From contig NZ_CP163444.1 in NCBI RefSeq assembly GCF_041053105.1, positions 2,666,001-2,730,000 on the forward strand: 64,000 nucleotides of DNA, written 5' to 3'. Positions 43,581 through 51,934 of the stretch are shown here, piece after piece (position 1 is the first letter of the stretch; each line of letters opens with the position of its first letter). Position numbers and translations under genes: made by a program. The stretch comes from Streptomyces sp. R44 (GTDB lineage Bacteria; Actinomycetota; Actinomycetes; Streptomycetales; Streptomycetaceae). The notes under the pieces are model-generated. The model made no database searches. It had not been told where the DNA came from and saw nothing but the letters and a program-made list of their open reading frames with translations.

Positions 43581-44882
43581 TCACTCAAGGAGGATCTCCT
43601 CCGGCCTGCGGTTCGTGATCACAGTTTCCTGTCCAGCGAGTATGTGTTCAATGCACGCCGTCAGGTCGCCGCCGTGGTCGTCCCTAGCCATAGCTCTGAG
43701 TTCACGCACCAGTTCTGATCCGTTGATCAGAACGATCGGGTACTGGTCCTCGACCATCTCGGTCTGTGCGGGCTCCGAGTACGCCCCGGTGGTGACGTAG
43801 ACGCCGATCCACCCTCGCCGGAGCCGCGCCACGACGCGAGCGATCTGTTCCGCGGTGACGAGCGTGTCGAGCTTCACACACTTGGCCTGCCCCAGCACCA
43901 CGAGGTTCGTGCCGGCCAAGCCGCTTCCCAGATCGATGCGACCCACAAAATCGGCGCCGCCGTCTCCTGAGCGCCGCGTCAACCATCCTTCGACGTAGCT
44001 ATGCCCGGATCCTCGCAGGACACGAGCCGCCACCGCGGACGCCAGGGCTTCGAAATCGTGCTTGCGGCCGTCGAAGTGCTTGTAGATCAGTTCAAGGTCG
44101 GCATGTTCGCTGCTACCAGGCTTAGGCCGCTGGTCGCGAACCTTGCTGACCTTGGCACGAGCGACACGACGTCGTAGCCGTGGCAGCGCTGAGATGCCGT
44201 GCTTCACCCATTCCCGCCACGCCGTGGGCGCGAGCTGGACAGCCTCGGCGTCTGTGACGGTCTCGTCCCTACGGGCTTCGATCCACTCCCAGGCGACCTC
44301 ATCGCCCTCAACTGCTAGATCGAGAAGTGCAATGTCGTAGACATAGTTGACGAACGTGGTGTGGTCGCTTCCACCCCACTGAACGAGCCGTTCGGTCCGT
44401 TCAATGACACCAAGCCCGCAGAACTCAACGTGCCCCTTGGGTTGCCCGTTTCGAGAGACCGACCGGAAGAGCAGCAGTGGTGTCGCCGCGGCTCGCGCTT
44501 CGGGCGTATGACCCTGGTGGCCATCGAAGGCATCAAGCAGGGTGGCATTGCCGGTGGTCGTGCCCGGAGCCATGCTTAGGCCGGCCTTGTGATCCCCGAA
44601 GTACCGGACGTGCCCGTTGTCCATGTCGAACACGTCGTGCCACGGCGTCTGTTCGGTCCCTGCCTTCCAAGGGCTGGACCGGATGAAGATGGCTGGCCTG
44701 CGGGCGCCGTCGAGGGCTGAGACCTTCGCCATCCCGTTGATGCCACGCTCGAGCAACGCCCGCTTCAGTCCTGGGGAGAAGGTCACGTGGTGGAAGTTTG
44801 GGTAGCCGTCTAGCACCTGCGGTAGGGGGTCCTTTCCGCTGGCGTAGCGGTAGACCTGCCCTACGCGAAACCTGCCGCCCAA
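43581..44882 (-). CDS. AspBHI-type modification-dependent (type IV) restriction endonuclease
   Basis: 433 residues from an ATG at 44882. The N-terminal ~210 residues (GQVYRYASGKDPLPQVLDGYPNFHHVTF, ARRPAIFIRSSPWKAG) match the SRA-like modified-base-recognition domain of the AspBHI type. The C-terminal Mrr-like domain contains FEALASAVAARVLRGSGH and the exact catalytic pattern D311-X20-QAK (D in GGADF; Q332-A333-K334), the signature described for AspBHI. Such enzymes cut DNA carrying 5-methylcytosine, for example modified phage or incoming methylated DNA. No cognate methylase is present, as expected for type IV. It lies in the cargo slot and is divergent from the GHKL gene. Confidence 0.87.
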   Translation of the reverse strand: MGGRFRVGQVYRYASGKDPLPQVLDGYPNFHHVTFSPGLKRALLERGINGMAKVSALDGARRPAIFIRSSPWKAGTEQTPWHDVFDMDNGHVRYFGDHKAGLSMAPGTTTGNATLLDAFDGHQGHTPEARAAATPLLLFRSVSRNGQPKGHVEFCGLGVIERTERLVQWGGSDHTTFVNYVYDIALLDLAVEGDEVAWEWIEARRDETVTDAEAVQLAPTAWREWVKHGISALPRLRRRVARAKVSKVRDQRPKPGSSEHADLELIYKHFDGRKHDFEALASAVAARVLRGSGHSYVEGWLTRRSGDGGADFVGRIDLGSGLAGTNLVVLGQAKCVKLDTLVTAEQIARVVARLRRGWIGVYVTTGAYSEPAQTEMVEDQYPIVLINGSELVRELRAMARDDHGGDLTACIEHILAGQETVITNRRPEEILLE

Positions 44883-45050
44883 CAGAACCTCCGTGTCTAG
44901 TCTTTGAGGATCTTGTCACGCGGCCAGGCCATGTCATATAGCTAGGGCGAGACTCGGCGTGCGGGGGCGGGGAGCGCTCCTTGGCGAGATCGGGTGGCCA
45001 GAAGGCGCTGGCGGAAAGCAGCGTCCTCAGACAGGAAGAAGTTGAATACG

Positions 45051-47039
45051 GTGACAACTGAAGCGGCCAAGCTGTACATCGCATTCCATGGTCGAGTGAT
45101 CGAGCACCTTGGAATCGACATGTATCAATCCCCGGTCGCCGCAATTGCCGAACTCGTCTCGAACTCCTGGGATGCTGACGCTCGACGTGTGACGGTCAGC
45201 TTGCCGGATGACATTTCAGCAGACGCCGAGATCGTAATCTCGGACACTGGGGAGGGGATGTCCCTTAAGCAGTGTCAGGATCGATACCTGAAGGTTGGTT
45301 ACAATCGCCGGAAGGATCGGCAATCTGAGTTCACCGTTGGCGGCCGTCCGGTCATGGGGCGCAAGGGGATCGGAAAGTTCGCAGGATTCGGAATCGCGAA
45401 TCTTGTCGTCGTCGACACAGTGAGTCGAGAGACGGGAGAGCGGACGGTTTTTAAGCTCGACGTTGCTCGTCTCACAGGAGAATCCGACGGATATGCCAGC
45501 GAAACCCGCCTCGATGTGGAGGTAGTCGATTACTCTGGCCCGAATGAGTCCATGAGGAAGGATGGCGGCACGACCATCTATCTTCGTAATCTAACGCTCA
45601 AGAAGCGACCGAATAGCGATCAGTTTCGGTTGAGCATGGCGCGACGATTCCTCCTGCTGGAGCGTTCGGACGAGTTTGAAGTATTGGTGGATGGCAAGCC
45701 GATCGCAGATGAGGAGAATGTGGAGAAGATTCAGTTCTCCTTCCCTGTCGACTACGCCGAGGGTGAAGCGCCGGCTGGCGTGACCCTCGACGGAGGCTGG
45801 GGAGTCGAGCGGCTCTCCAATGGAGAAAAGATTCGCTGGCGGTTTCATTTCTACCGGGACCCGATCCATGAGGAAGAGCTGGCGGGCATCTCGATCTTCA
45901 GTCATCATAAACTCTCTCAGCGTCCCTTCTTCTTCAATCTGAGTGGCGGAATTGGAGGGCAGCAAGGTACGAGTTACCTGTCAGGTCGAATCGAGGCTGA
46001 CTTCATTGATGATCAAGAGAAAGATTTGATCTCGACGGAACGGCAGCGGATCAACTGGGAGGCGGACGCGGCTCTCCCCCTGGCTGCGTGGGGTCAGGAT
46101 CGAGTGAAGGCCCTTCTGAGGATCTGGCAAGATCGGCGCGCCGAGTCGAAGGTGAAGGCGATGAACGCCAGGATTGAGCCGTTCTCGCAGCGCCTCGGAA
46201 AGCTTGAGAGGCATGAGCGAAAGATTGTGAATCGCGCCTTGACATCGCTTGCCAGGGTCGCCGTAATTTCAGACGAGCAGTTCGAGGATTTGGCTAATGC
46301 CATCTTGAGCGCATGGGAAGGAGGTCGACTTCGCGACTTGATCGATGATCTCGGCCAGACCGGCGAGATGGATGCCGACGCACTTGTCAGAATTTTGATT
46401 GAATCCCGGGCGATGAACGCGCTTCATGCGGCGGAGCGCGTTAAGATCCAACTGAATCTCCTTGAAGGCCTTGAGCAGCGCATCAAGAATCGCGAACTTG
46501 AGAATGCTGTGCGAGATTACATCGCGGAGAATCCGTGGATGATCTCGCCGGAGTGGGATACTTTTAAGGTCGAGAAGAGCCTCGAAAACCTGATGAAGAT
46601 GGTCGGGGAGACATCCCTTGACACTTTGGAAGGATGGAAGGGGCGAGTGGATCTGGTGCTCTGTTCTGGACATCAGCTTCTTGTAATTGAATTTATGCGC
46701 CCCGGAGTCACGGCCGACTGGGATCACGTCGGCCGGTTCGAGCGATACATTTTCTCCCTCCGAGAAGCGATAATTGCGAATCGAGGTGGCGATTTTACGT
46801 CGGTGACTGGTCTGATGGTGGCAGACAGATTGGAGAGGCCGGCAGGATTTACTGAGAAGCTTGCTGGGCTGCGTAGGCAGGGAATGGATGCGACCGATTG
46901 GGCTGGCCTTCTCGGCAAGGCGAGGTCGCAATGGCAGGACTATTTCGACATCCTTTTTGATCGAGCGCCTGAGGACGGCCGGATGCAGGCGCTGGCAGGT
47001 GCAGGAACCGCCTCAACCGAGTCGAGCGAGGACCAGTAG
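45051..47039 (+). CDS. GHKL-ATPase fused to a PD-(D/E)XK-like nuclease region, probable defence protein
   Basis: 662 residues using the GTG at 45051 (GAAGAAG upstream); GTG 44994 and TTG 45042 are alternatives. The N-terminal GHKL fold has the N box AELVSNSWDADA (about 34-43), the G1 box SDTGEGMS (64-71) and the G2 loop MGRKGIGKFAGFG (102-114), so ATP binding is likely. A helical middle part follows. Near 530-560, GRVDLVLCSGHQLLVIEFMRP has the shape of a nuclease core (D534...E547), but the usual lysine of ExK is Met549, so cleavage is uncertain. Similar architectures are annotated as BbrUII/HgiDII-type restriction proteins. Codon use is AT-rich relative to the chromosome. Confidence 0.78.
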   Translation: MTTEAAKLYIAFHGRVIEHLGIDMYQSPVAAIAELVSNSWDADARRVTVSLPDDISADAEIVISDTGEGMSLKQCQDRYLKVGYNRRKDRQSEFTVGGRPVMGRKGIGKFAGFGIANLVVVDTVSRETGERTVFKLDVARLTGESDGYASETRLDVEVVDYSGPNESMRKDGGTTIYLRNLTLKKRPNSDQFRLSMARRFLLLERSDEFEVLVDGKPIADEENVEKIQFSFPVDYAEGEAPAGVTLDGGWGVERLSNGEKIRWRFHFYRDPIHEEELAGISIFSHHKLSQRPFFFNLSGGIGGQQGTSYLSGRIEADFIDDQEKDLISTERQRINWEADAALPLAAWGQDRVKALLRIWQDRRAESKVKAMNARIEPFSQRLGKLERHERKIVNRALTSLARVAVISDEQFEDLANAILSAWEGGRLRDLIDDLGQTGEMDADALVRILIESRAMNALHAAERVKIQLNLLEGLEQRIKNRELENAVRDYIAENPWMISPEWDTFKVEKSLENLMKMVGETSLDTLEGWKGRVDLVLCSGHQLLVIEFMRPGVTADWDHVGRFERYIFSLREAIIANRGGDFTSVTGLMVADRLERPAGFTEKLAGLRRQGMDATDWAGLLGKARSQWQDYFDILFDRAPEDGRMQALAGAGTASTESSEDQ

Positions 47040-47174
47040 CCGGGCGTTTTGGCAAGCCGGGTCGTCTGCTGTCTAGATGACCCTCCTTCCCCGGAGGGCA
47101 GTGTGATCGGCAAACCCAGCTGAAGGACCGCTCCATGCCCGCCAGCCATGCCCCCAACTCCCATCCCGCCCCGC

Positions 47175-47433
47175 CCCACCGGCCGGCACCCGCGCACCGG
47201 CCCCCTCCATCCCGGAGCCTGAGCGCCCCCGCCGGAGGCATCGCCCTGAGCCGCACTCGCGTCCCGCCTCGGCCGCATCGTGGGTTCGTCACCCATCAAC
47301 CCGAGCCGTCAGGCGTGCGGACGGCGCCCGGGCTGGAGCGGGGCGCAGACAGGAGCGCAGGCCCGGGCGACGGGCCGCGCGCGCCGCGCCGTGCGCGGCG
47401 GGTGCCTTGATGAAGTAGAGAAACTCTTACCGC
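47175..47433 (+). repeat. ~258 bp non-coding direct repeat, copy 2 (right border of cargo slot, element A)
   Basis: Matches 39496-39753 throughout, including GGAGCGCAGGCCCGGGCGAC-type sequence, the GC-rich stem region and the terminal GCCTTGATGAAGTAGAGAAA. It begins about 135 bp after the GHKL stop and ends two bases before the stop codon of the minus-strand 127-residue gene. The sequence before the repeat differs from copy 1, so the homology starts sharply here. Confidence 0.85.
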
Positions 47434-47435
47434 AC

Positions 47436-47819
47436 CTAGTCTGTGGCTTCGGATGCACTGGCGCCGGCTGCCATGAACTCGTCGAGGAGAGCGAAGAAGA
47501 GCTCGATGGTCGGCATGTCCCTTCGCTCAGCCTCTCGTTCGATCTCGACGGCCCACCCGAGCGCGCTGGGGTACTGCATGCCAAGTCGCTTCCAAAGCCA
47601 GTCACTGAACGGGCCACGGTTGGCAAAGTCGGACTCCTCGTCCACGCCATGGATCTCCAGGGCGATCCAGTAGCCAGTCAGCATGGAGTCGAGGTGCTGA
47701 AGGGAGCTGCCGCGGACCCACATCCCTGGGCGCAATCGGACCTCTTCAAGGAGGTCGTAGATACCTCGCAGTTCGCTGAGATGCCTCGGTGCTCGTCTGG
47801 CGGACGTCGACTCGGTCAT
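47436..47819 (-). CDS. Hypothetical AICE protein (127 residues)
   Basis: ATG at 47819. ELRGIYDLLEEVRLRPGMWVRGSSLQHLDSMLTGYWIALEIHGVDE is a pattern I recognise from small streptomycete proteins of unknown function. GWAVEIEREAERRDMPTIELFFALLDEFMAAG is helical and acidic. No catalytic motif or membrane span. It is 10 bp from the NUDIX gene on the same strand and probably co-transcribed with it. Its 3' end abuts the direct repeat. Confidence 0.72.
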   Translation of the reverse strand: MTESTSARRAPRHLSELRGIYDLLEEVRLRPGMWVRGSSLQHLDSMLTGYWIALEIHGVDEESDFANRGPFSDWLWKRLGMQYPSALGWAVEIEREAERRDMPTIELFFALLDEFMAAGASASEATD

Positions 47820-47829
47820 GCCCAGCACA

Positions 47830-48282
47830 CTAGTGACGGATGAGCTTCTTGCCGTCGTGGCTGCGGACGTGGGGGCCGTTTCCGTCCAGGGCGTCCAGGA
47901 GGCGGATCGCGTAGACCTCCGCCATGCGCTCCTCGACCTCGGCCGGCGTTAGCCAGTCGACCGCGGTGGACTCGTCCGAGATTCGCTCGGAGCCGCCGGA
48001 GGGCTTGCAGCGGAAGACCAGGGCGACGATGCCGCGGATGGTGTTCTTGTAGACGCCCGTCAGCTCGTCCACCTCGACGTGGATGCCCGTCTCCTCCAGG
48101 ACCTCGCGGGCTACGCCTGCTTCCGGTGCCTCGGTGAGTTCGAGGACTCCGCCCGGGAGCTCCCACGTGCCGTTGTCCGCTCGGCGGATGGCCAGGAGGC
48201 GGCCGTCTTCGCGCACGACCGCTCCGCCCACGGACACCGAGTGGAGTGGCGTTGACTTTGTTCCCGCGCTCCCGTTACTCAT
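47830..48282 (-). CDS. NUDIX hydrolase
   Basis: 150 residues from the ATG at 48282; an ATG at 48294 is also in frame. The NUDIX box G-x5-E-x7-REUxEExGU reads GGVLELTEAPEAGVAREVLEETGI (residues ~50-73), with all acidic metal ligands present. NUDIX enzymes hydrolyse nucleoside diphosphates linked to other groups. NUDIX genes next to KorSA-like regulators recur in AICEs (pra-locus-like order), where they are thought to assist element regulation. It is divergent from the GntR gene with an operator between them. Confidence 0.9.
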   Translation of the reverse strand: MSNGSAGTKSTPLHSVSVGGAVVREDGRLLAIRRADNGTWELPGGVLELTEAPEAGVAREVLEETGIHVEVDELTGVYKNTIRGIVALVFRCKPSGGSERISDESTAVDWLTPAEVEERMAEVYAIRLLDALDGNGPHVRSHDGKKLIRH

Positions 48283-48292
48283 GTACAGGAGC
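48277..48292. promoter_or_regulatory. KorSA-like operator, site 1
   Basis: ACTCATGTACAGGAGC overlaps the start of the NUDIX gene and lies three bases from the GntR start. It has the same core as the sites at 49144-49223, so the repressor probably controls itself and the NUDIX gene. Confidence 0.65.
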
Positions 48293-48294
48293 AT

Positions 48295-49092
48295 ATGAGA
48301 GTGGGTAGGACTGTGGGAACTCCAGCAGGAGCTGGCAGGGCCGTACCTCGGTACGTGCAGATCGCGGACGAGATCGTCCAGCAGATCCGGTCCGGCGTCC
48401 TCAAGGCCGGCGACATGGTTCCGAGTGAGTCGGAGCTTGTCGAGCGGTACGGGGTTGCTGGGGGGACTATTCGGAAGGCCATGGTCGAGGTTCGGGCCAG
48501 TGGGCTCGTCGAGACTCGGCACGGCAAGGGCTCGATCGTGAAGGATCGGCCTCCCGTACGGCTTCGGTCTTCGGATCGGTTCCGCGCTTCTCACCGGCGG
48601 GGCGGTAAGGCTGCCTACCTTGCCGAGTCCGAGCAGTCTGGCGCGACCGCCAAGGTGAGCGTTCTCTACATCGGGCCCATGGAGGCGCCGACGGACATCG
48701 CTGAGCGACTTGGTGTCGACGCGGGAACTCAGGTGCTCGCGCGGCGGCGGCTGTACTTCCGGAACGGGACGCCCGTCGAGACCGCCTCGTCGTACCTGCC
48801 GTGGGACGTGGTGAAGGACATCCCCGAGCTGTTCGCCGAGAACCCCGGCCCCGGTGGCATCTACGCCCGGCTCGAAGACCACGGCCACACCTTCGCCGAG
48901 TTCGTGGAGACCCTTCAGGCTCGGCCGGCCGCGAAGGCGGAGGCGTCCGAGCTGGCTCTGAGTCCTGGCGCCCCCGTGATTCAGCTGGTGCGGGACGCGG
49001 TGACCACGAAGGGGCGGGTCGTGGAGGTCTGCGACACCCTCATGGCCGCTGACCAGTTCGTCTTCCAGTACCGGATCCCCGCGACCGACTGA
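48295..49092 (+). CDS. GntR-family repressor, KorSA-like AICE transfer/replication regulator
   Basis: 265 residues from the ATG at 48295; a later GTG before GTPAGAGRAVPRYVQIAD is possible. The winged helix covers PRYVQIADEIVQQIRSGVLKAGDMVPSESELVERYGVAGGTIRKAMVEVRASGLVETRHGKGS. A UTRA domain fills the rest (LARRRLYFRNGTPVETASSYLPWDV, GAPVIQLVRDAVTTKGRVVEV). In pSAM2-type elements KorSA represses the replication, excision and transfer genes. Here repeated operator-like palindromes lie just ahead of this gene and ahead of the transfer operon 140 bp downstream, which supports the same role. Confidence 0.88.
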   Translation: MRVGRTVGTPAGAGRAVPRYVQIADEIVQQIRSGVLKAGDMVPSESELVERYGVAGGTIRKAMVEVRASGLVETRHGKGSIVKDRPPVRLRSSDRFRASHRRGGKAAYLAESEQSGATAKVSVLYIGPMEAPTDIAERLGVDAGTQVLARRRLYFRNGTPVETASSYLPWDVVKDIPELFAENPGPGGIYARLEDHGHTFAEFVETLQARPAAKAEASELALSPGAPVIQLVRDAVTTKGRVVEVCDTLMAADQFVFQYRIPATD

Positions 49093-49143
49093 CGCCCGCT
49101 CAACTCCCCTCAACCCGCTGCGGTTTCTTTCCGCGGCGGGTTG

Positions 49144-49223
49144 ACTCATGTACAGGAGTGAGGCACTCTTCTTCACATCACTCCTATACAGGAGTGAAGG
49201 AGCCCGACCTCTATAGAGGAGTG
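49144..49223. promoter_or_regulatory. Cluster of three KorSA-like operators before the transfer operon
   Basis: Sites: ACTCATGTACAGGAGTG (49144-49160), CACTCCTATACAGGAGTG (49179-49196, near-perfect palindrome), CCTCTATAGAGG with GAGTG tail (49207-49223, 12-bp perfect palindrome core). The last ends eight bases before the GTG at 49231. Bound repressor would block the promoter of the SCO3933-like/Tra/Rep operon. Confidence 0.75.
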
Positions 49224-49230
49224 ATCCACT

Positions 49231-49575
49231 GTGCGTCAGATCCCCGTCGACACCTCCGCCGCGATGGTGATGGTGGCCCAGCCCCCGGCCCCGAAGATCG
49301 CGAACCGGCAGACCGGTGAGATCGCCACCGACCGGGACACCGGTGCCCCGCTCATGACGGTCGACGTCATGTTCGTCATGGACGGCAACGCCGAGATCCT
49401 CAATCTGACCGTGCCCAAGACCGGCATCTCCGAGGAGCTCTCCATGGGCACCCCGGTCGCCCTCACCGGCGTCGTCGCCCGGCCGTGGGAGAACGAGTTC
49501 AACGGCCAGAAGCGCCACGGCATCAGCTTCCGCGCCGTCGCCGTCACCTCGCTCGCCGCCGCGAAGGTCGGGTGA
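49231..49575 (+). CDS. SCO3933-family regulatory protein
   Basis: 114 residues from a GTG at 49231. RQIPVDTSAAMVMVAQPPAPKIANRQTGEIATDRDTGAPL and IPVALTG-like VALTGVVARPWENEF belong to the small protein that heads the transfer operon in many streptomycete AICEs, often listed as a regulatory or single-strand-binding-like protein. It is beta-rich, OB-fold-like in pattern. It lies directly behind the operator cluster and four bases before the FtsK gene. Confidence 0.85.
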   Translation: MRQIPVDTSAAMVMVAQPPAPKIANRQTGEIATDRDTGAPLMTVDVMFVMDGNAEILNLTVPKTGISEELSMGTPVALTGVVARPWENEFNGQKRHGISFRAVAVTSLAAAKVG

Positions 49576-49578
49576 CCC

Positions 49579-50934
49579 ATGACCGCCTTAACGGTCACCC
49601 TCGCGCTGGTCGCCAGCGTCGCATTGCTGCTGCGGTGGCAGCGTCCGGCCTGGTACTGGATGAGCTTCGGCGTCGTCTTCGCCGTGGTGCGCATCCTCGC
49701 CCGGTACGCGTCGGTCATGGACGCGTGCGGGCTGACCGTCCCGCCCTCGCGCTGGCGCCTGGCGCTGGCCCGGATGACCGGCCGGCCTATCCCCGACTCG
49801 CGGGCGCCCCGGATCCTGCGGCTGCGGCCGACGCGTACCGGGCTCGTCCTGCGGGTGAAGCTGCGGCCCGGGCAGGACGCGTTCGACTTCTCCGCCGCCT
49901 CGGACCGGCTCCGGCACTCGTTCGTCATGCAGAACGTCACCGCCCGGGAGGTCCGCTCGGGTGTCGTCGAGCTGCGGATGACCGGCTACGACGTCCTCAA
50001 GCGGGTCCAGATGCCCGCGGCTGCCCGTGCTGGGGTGATGCGCGTTCCGGTCGCCATGCGGGAGGACGGAGAGGTCTACTACCGCGACTACCGCCAGACC
50101 CCGCATGCACTGAACGTCGGTGCCACACAGTCCGGGAAGTCCGTCTATCAGCGCAATCTTGTTGCCGCGCTCGCTCCGCTGGACGTTGCTTTGGTCGGGA
50201 TCGACTGCAAGCAGGCCGTTGAACTTGCCCCGCTTGCCCGGCGGTTCACTGCCCTGGGCGACACCCCTGACGCCGCCGCCGACCTCCTCGACGCGCTCGT
50301 CGAGCACATGGAGGACGTCTACCAACTGATTCGCCGCGAGCAGAGATTGAGTGCAGACCTGCCGGATGCAGAGATCACCGCCGACATCTGGGACCTACCC
50401 GATCACCTGCGACCGACCCCGATCGTGCTCCTGGTCGATGAGGTCGCCGAACTCGCCCTCTACGCCACGAAGGACGAAGAGAAGCGGCGGGATCGGATCA
50501 TCACCTCCCTCGTCCGGCTCGCCCAGCTCGGCCGCGCCGCCGGCATCTACCTGGAGATCTGCGGACAACGCTTCGGCTCCGAGCTCGGCAAGGGCATCAC
50601 CATGCTTCGCGCCCAGCTCACCGGCCGCACCGCCCACCGCGTCAACGACGAGACGTCCGCGAACATGGCCTTCGGCGACATCGCCCCGGACGCCGTCCTC
50701 GCCACGGTCCAGATCCGCACCGACCGGCCCGGCACCGCCGTCGCCGGCGACTCCTCCGGTGGGTGGGTCCGCATCCGTACTCCCCACCTCACGCTCCGGC
50801 GGGCCGTGAACATCGCGAACTCCCACGCCCACCGCACGCCGGAGATCCCCGCGCTGGACGCCTTCCGGCCCGTCCTGCCGCCCCTGGGCAAAGCCGCGGC
50901 GCCCTCAACCGTCACGGCTCCCGCGATCGCCTGA
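49579..50934 (+). CDS. FtsK/SpoIIIE-type DNA translocase (conjugal transfer, TraSA/TraB-like)
   Basis: 451 residues from an ATG at 49579. Two N-terminal membrane segments (LTVTLALVASVALLLRW; WYWMSFGVVFAVVRIL) are followed by a motor domain with Walker A VGATQSGKSVYQ near residue 177 and Walker B PIVLLVDEVAELAL near 278. QRFGSELGKGITMLRAQLTGRTAHRV is the usual FtsK-family later region. In actinomycete elements one such hexameric pump moves double-stranded DNA to the recipient. It is translated after the SCO3933-like gene and precedes Spd genes. Confidence 0.92.
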   Translation: MTALTVTLALVASVALLLRWQRPAWYWMSFGVVFAVVRILARYASVMDACGLTVPPSRWRLALARMTGRPIPDSRAPRILRLRPTRTGLVLRVKLRPGQDAFDFSAASDRLRHSFVMQNVTAREVRSGVVELRMTGYDVLKRVQMPAAARAGVMRVPVAMREDGEVYYRDYRQTPHALNVGATQSGKSVYQRNLVAALAPLDVALVGIDCKQAVELAPLARRFTALGDTPDAAADLLDALVEHMEDVYQLIRREQRLSADLPDAEITADIWDLPDHLRPTPIVLLVDEVAELALYATKDEEKRRDRIITSLVRLAQLGRAAGIYLEICGQRFGSELGKGITMLRAQLTGRTAHRVNDETSANMAFGDIAPDAVLATVQIRTDRPGTAVAGDSSGGWVRIRTPHLTLRRAVNIANSHAHRTPEIPALDAFRPVLPPLGKAAAPSTVTAPAIA

Positions 50935-51017
50935 ATCCCCTCGCTCCACGGCGGCGTGACCGCTTCACGCCAGGTCCCTACCCCTCCCATGCCCGAAACC
51001 GGAAGGAGGACCCTCCG

Positions 51018-51710
51018 ATGCGTCCCATCCGCCGACCGGACGCCGTCCTCGTACAAGCCGTGATCGCCGGCGCCCTGTCCTTCGCTCATCTGCACGACCT
51101 GGCTGCGGCTGCCGGACAGTCCGGTTGGAAGGCCTGGGCCTACCCGGTCTCCGTGGATCTCCTGCTCGTCGCCGCCTGGCATCGGCTGCGGACCTCGCGG
51201 GCCGCCGGTGAGCCTGCCCGCTCGGCCTGGACGTGGTTCATGGTCGCCCTGGCCGCGTCGCTCGGGGCGAACGTCGCCACCGCCGGTCTCCTCGACCTCG
51301 GCCACGTTCCCGCCTGGCTGCGCATCCTCGTCGCGGGCTGGCCCGCCCTCGCGTTCCTCGGCGGGACCCTTCTTGTCCACTCCCCTGGACATTCGGCGGT
51401 CGCCAAGCCTGCCGAACCCGACACGGACACCGCCGAGCAACCCTCGGCTGTGGAAGCGGTCATCGAGCGGGATGACGTGGTCGAGCCGGAGCCCGAAATC
51501 GCCGCCGCCCCGGCCCTTCCCTCTCCGGAGCCGGTCCCGAAGTCCGAACCCGCCCCCGTCTCCGTACCGCCGGCCCTCGTCGCTCACGCCCGGAAGGTCG
51601 CCGACGACTACCGCGCTCGGACCGGCTACCCGATCGACGCCGACACCCTCCGCACCCGCCTCGGCGTCCCGCCCCTGATGGCCGCTGCCATCGCCGCCCA
51701 GCTCGCCTGA
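51018..51710 (+). CDS. DUF2637 membrane protein (Spd-like plasmid-spread protein)
   Basis: 230 residues with GGAAGGAGGA before the ATG. Four membrane helices occupy residues 1-120 (VLVQAVIAGALSFAHLHDLA, AYPVSVDLLLVAAW, TWFMVALAASLGANVATAGL, LRILVAGWPALAFLGGTLL), as in DUF2637 proteins. An acidic Pro-rich linker leads to a small helical end (VADDYRARTGYPIDADTLRTRLG). Proteins of this type accompany AICE transfer genes and are thought to help intramycelial spread. Confidence 0.85.
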   Translation: MRPIRRPDAVLVQAVIAGALSFAHLHDLAAAAGQSGWKAWAYPVSVDLLLVAAWHRLRTSRAAGEPARSAWTWFMVALAASLGANVATAGLLDLGHVPAWLRILVAGWPALAFLGGTLLVHSPGHSAVAKPAEPDTDTAEQPSAVEAVIERDDVVEPEPEIAAAPALPSPEPVPKSEPAPVSVPPALVAHARKVADDYRARTGYPIDADTLRTRLGVPPLMAAAIAAQLA

Positions 51711-51722
51711 AGGGAGACCCTC

Positions 51723-51914
51723 ATGGCCCCTCGCGACCACTTCCACTCCGTGATGCGGATCGGACCGGTGCAGATCGGCACCCACCGCGACCGCCACGGC
51801 CGCACCAAGTACGCCGCCGTGTGCACCTCCGAGGGCTGCGGCTGGTCCGCCGAGTACTCCAGCTCCTCGGCCGCCCAGCTCGCCGCCCGTACCCACCGCT
51901 GCAAGCCCCGCTGA
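51723..51914 (+). CDS. Mobile element transfer protein (small Cys-containing)
   Basis: 63 residues. HFHSVMRIGPVQIGTHRDRHGRTKYAAVCTSEGCGWSAEY has a CxxxxC zinc-knuckle-like pair with a final HRC, typical of the small transfer protein found beside Spd genes in streptomycete AICEs. Only 12 bp separate it from the preceding gene. Its molecular role is unknown. Confidence 0.82.
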   Translation: MAPRDHFHSVMRIGPVQIGTHRDRHGRTKYAAVCTSEGCGWSAEYSSSSAAQLAARTHRCKPR

Positions 51915-51934
51915 CCTCGAAGGAGACCCGCGTC

